Source: Gammaproteobacteria bacterium (GTDB lineage Bacteria > Pseudomonadota > Gammaproteobacteria > Pseudomonadales > Azotimanducaceae). From it: 5,322 nt of DNA. The notes under the pieces are model-generated. The model was not told the DNA's origin. It did no database searches and saw only the letters and a program-made list of their open reading frames with translations. The position numbers were made by a program, and so were the translations under genes. Shown here piece after piece: positions 4,537 through 5,322 of this stretch (position 1 is the stretch's first letter; each line of letters begins with the position of its first letter). The DNA is taken from positions 1 through 5,322 of the forward strand of contig JABIVN010000534.1 of the NCBI GenBank assembly GCA_018667205.1, read 5' to 3'.

Positions 4537-5322
4537 GTGAAAGAATACAAACCGGGCGTGTTAAACTCATGGATGCTTGCATCTTATGGCGCACCGGCTA
4601 TGCCGTTGGCGATGGTCGGGCTTCCAATGGCCGTTTACTTGCCGGCAGTCTATGCAGATAGCGAAGGGTTTGGTCTTGGCCTTGCCTTTGTGGGGCTGGT
4701 TCTAGTACTGGCTAGAATTTTTGATGGGGTCACTGACCCTATTGTCGGATTTATGTCCGATCGGCTAAGGACGCGCTGGGGGAGGCGAAAACCGTTCGTT
4801 CTGTTGGGCATGCCGATTTACATATTCGGCATCTGCATGTTGTTCATCCCGCCGATCACCTTTCGTGATGTAAGCCTGCTTGGTTTTACCATTAATAGCG
4901 GTTATCCGTGGATGCTGACGATGCTGGTTGTCGCCTATGTGGGGTCAACCATTAAGGATGTTCCGTATAGTGCATGGGGAGCAGAATTGTCCCCTGATTA
5001 CCACGAGCGCACATTGGTGACCAGTTGGCGTGAAGGTTTTGCGGTCACCGGGTCGCTGATTGGTGCCTTCACGCCGGCAATCATCTTCTTCTTCGGGTAC
5101 AGCAAACCCACTGACGCGGTGTATTTTTTGTCCCTGGCCATTGCCATCGTTATGCCAGTGTTGGTAATCAACACCGTGTTTTCGGTGCCCGAGTTCAAGG
5201 TGACCGAGACTAAAAAAGACGATCTTTCGCTAAAGGAAAGCCTTAAGTACGTATGGAAGAACGAACCTTATCGGCGCTTGGTGATTGCGTTTTTGTTCTC
5301 AACGATTGGCGCGGCGATGACC
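4537..5322 (+). CDS. GPH-family (MelB-like) MFS cation symporter, N-terminal 262 codons
   Basis: The gene runs off the window after 262 of probably about 450-480 codons. At least seven hydrophobic helices are visible, near residues 13-38, 46-70, 87-105, 122-142, 167-187, 194-215 and from 247. The family signature ARIFDGVTDPIVGFMSDR is followed by a basic RTRWGRRKP loop. By alignment from memory with MelB, Arg60, Asp63 and Asp67 match Arg52, Asp55 and Asp59 of the Na+/H+ site, and Asp141 in TIKDVPYSAWG matches Asp124. Arg165 in SWREGF matches Arg149. MelB's sugar-contacting Asp19 has no obvious equivalent; the N-terminal stretch is SYGAPAMPLA. An inner-membrane, cation-coupled uptake system is therefore likely, but the substrate need not be a sugar. 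The cluster context suggests the compound degraded by the oxygenase pathway (inference). The start is GTG at 4537. Confidence 0.9.
   Translation, partial: MKEYKPGVLNSWMLASYGAPAMPLAMVGLPMAVYLPAVYADSEGFGLGLAFVGLVLVLARIFDGVTDPIVGFMSDRLRTRWGRRKPFVLLGMPIYIFGICMLFIPPITFRDVSLLGFTINSGYPWMLTMLVVAYVGSTIKDVPYSAWGAELSPDYHERTLVTSWREGFAVTGSLIGAFTPAIIFFFGYSKPTDAVYFLSLAIAIVMPVLVINTVFSVPEFKVTETKKDDLSLKESLKYVWKNEPYRRLVIAFLFSTIGAAMT

Noticed and set aside
4461..4661. Open frame of 66 codons in front of and overlapping the symporter
   Set aside because: It overlaps the GPH signature gene in another frame, starts inside a hairpin, and its protein shows no recognisable domain.
1..5322. tRNA, rRNA, CRISPR array, insertion sequence or phage attachment site
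   Set aside because: No cloverleaf, spaced direct repeats, transposase or terminal inverted repeats were seen on either strand.

Overview
The window looks like part of a bacterial catabolic gene cluster, probably from a proteobacterium. The bacterial signs are Shine-Dalgarno sequences, short intergenic gaps, an ATGA stop/start overlap and a Gram-negative style signal peptide. A marine or soil gammaproteobacterium that degrades aromatic, terpenoid or steroid-like compounds would fit. No feature in the window proves the taxon or the substrate.

Layout from left to right. Positions 1-213 (+) hold the C-terminal end of a short-chain dehydrogenase/reductase (SDR) whose start lies outside the window. 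Positions 351-890 (-) encode a VOC-superfamily metalloenzyme, convergent with the SDR. The 80-bp gap at 891-970 is a divergent control region. It has face-to-face candidate promoters and two 15-bp palindromes of the same geometry. Positions 971-2353 (+) encode the alpha subunit of a Rieske non-heme iron oxygenase. Its stop overlaps, as ATGA, the start of a second SDR that is broken by a stop at codon 26 and then decays (2350 to about 2520). Positions 2635-3711 (+) encode a tandem cupin protein in which only the C-terminal cupin keeps metal ligands. Positions 3870-4361 (+) encode an exported GlcG/HbpS-family protein. From 4537 to the window end (+) lies the first half of a GPH-type (MelB-like) cation symporter with a GTG start.

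How the genes may work together (inference): the symporter imports a substrate and the Rieske oxygenase hydroxylates or demethylates it. The SDRs would oxidise or reduce alcohol/ketone intermediates, and the cupin and VOC proteins would carry out metal-dependent ring or side-chain cleavage or isomerisation. The exported GlcG-like protein would act in the periplasm, perhaps binding heme or another cofactor. No ferredoxin, reductase or oxygenase beta subunit is present here, so the electron donor must be encoded elsewhere.

The points most worth attention are the half-inactivated double cupin, the twin-palindrome divergent promoter, the SDR scar inside the operon, and the transporter that keeps the cation site but appears to lack a key sugar-binding aspartate. 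No RNA gene, CRISPR array or insertion sequence was seen.
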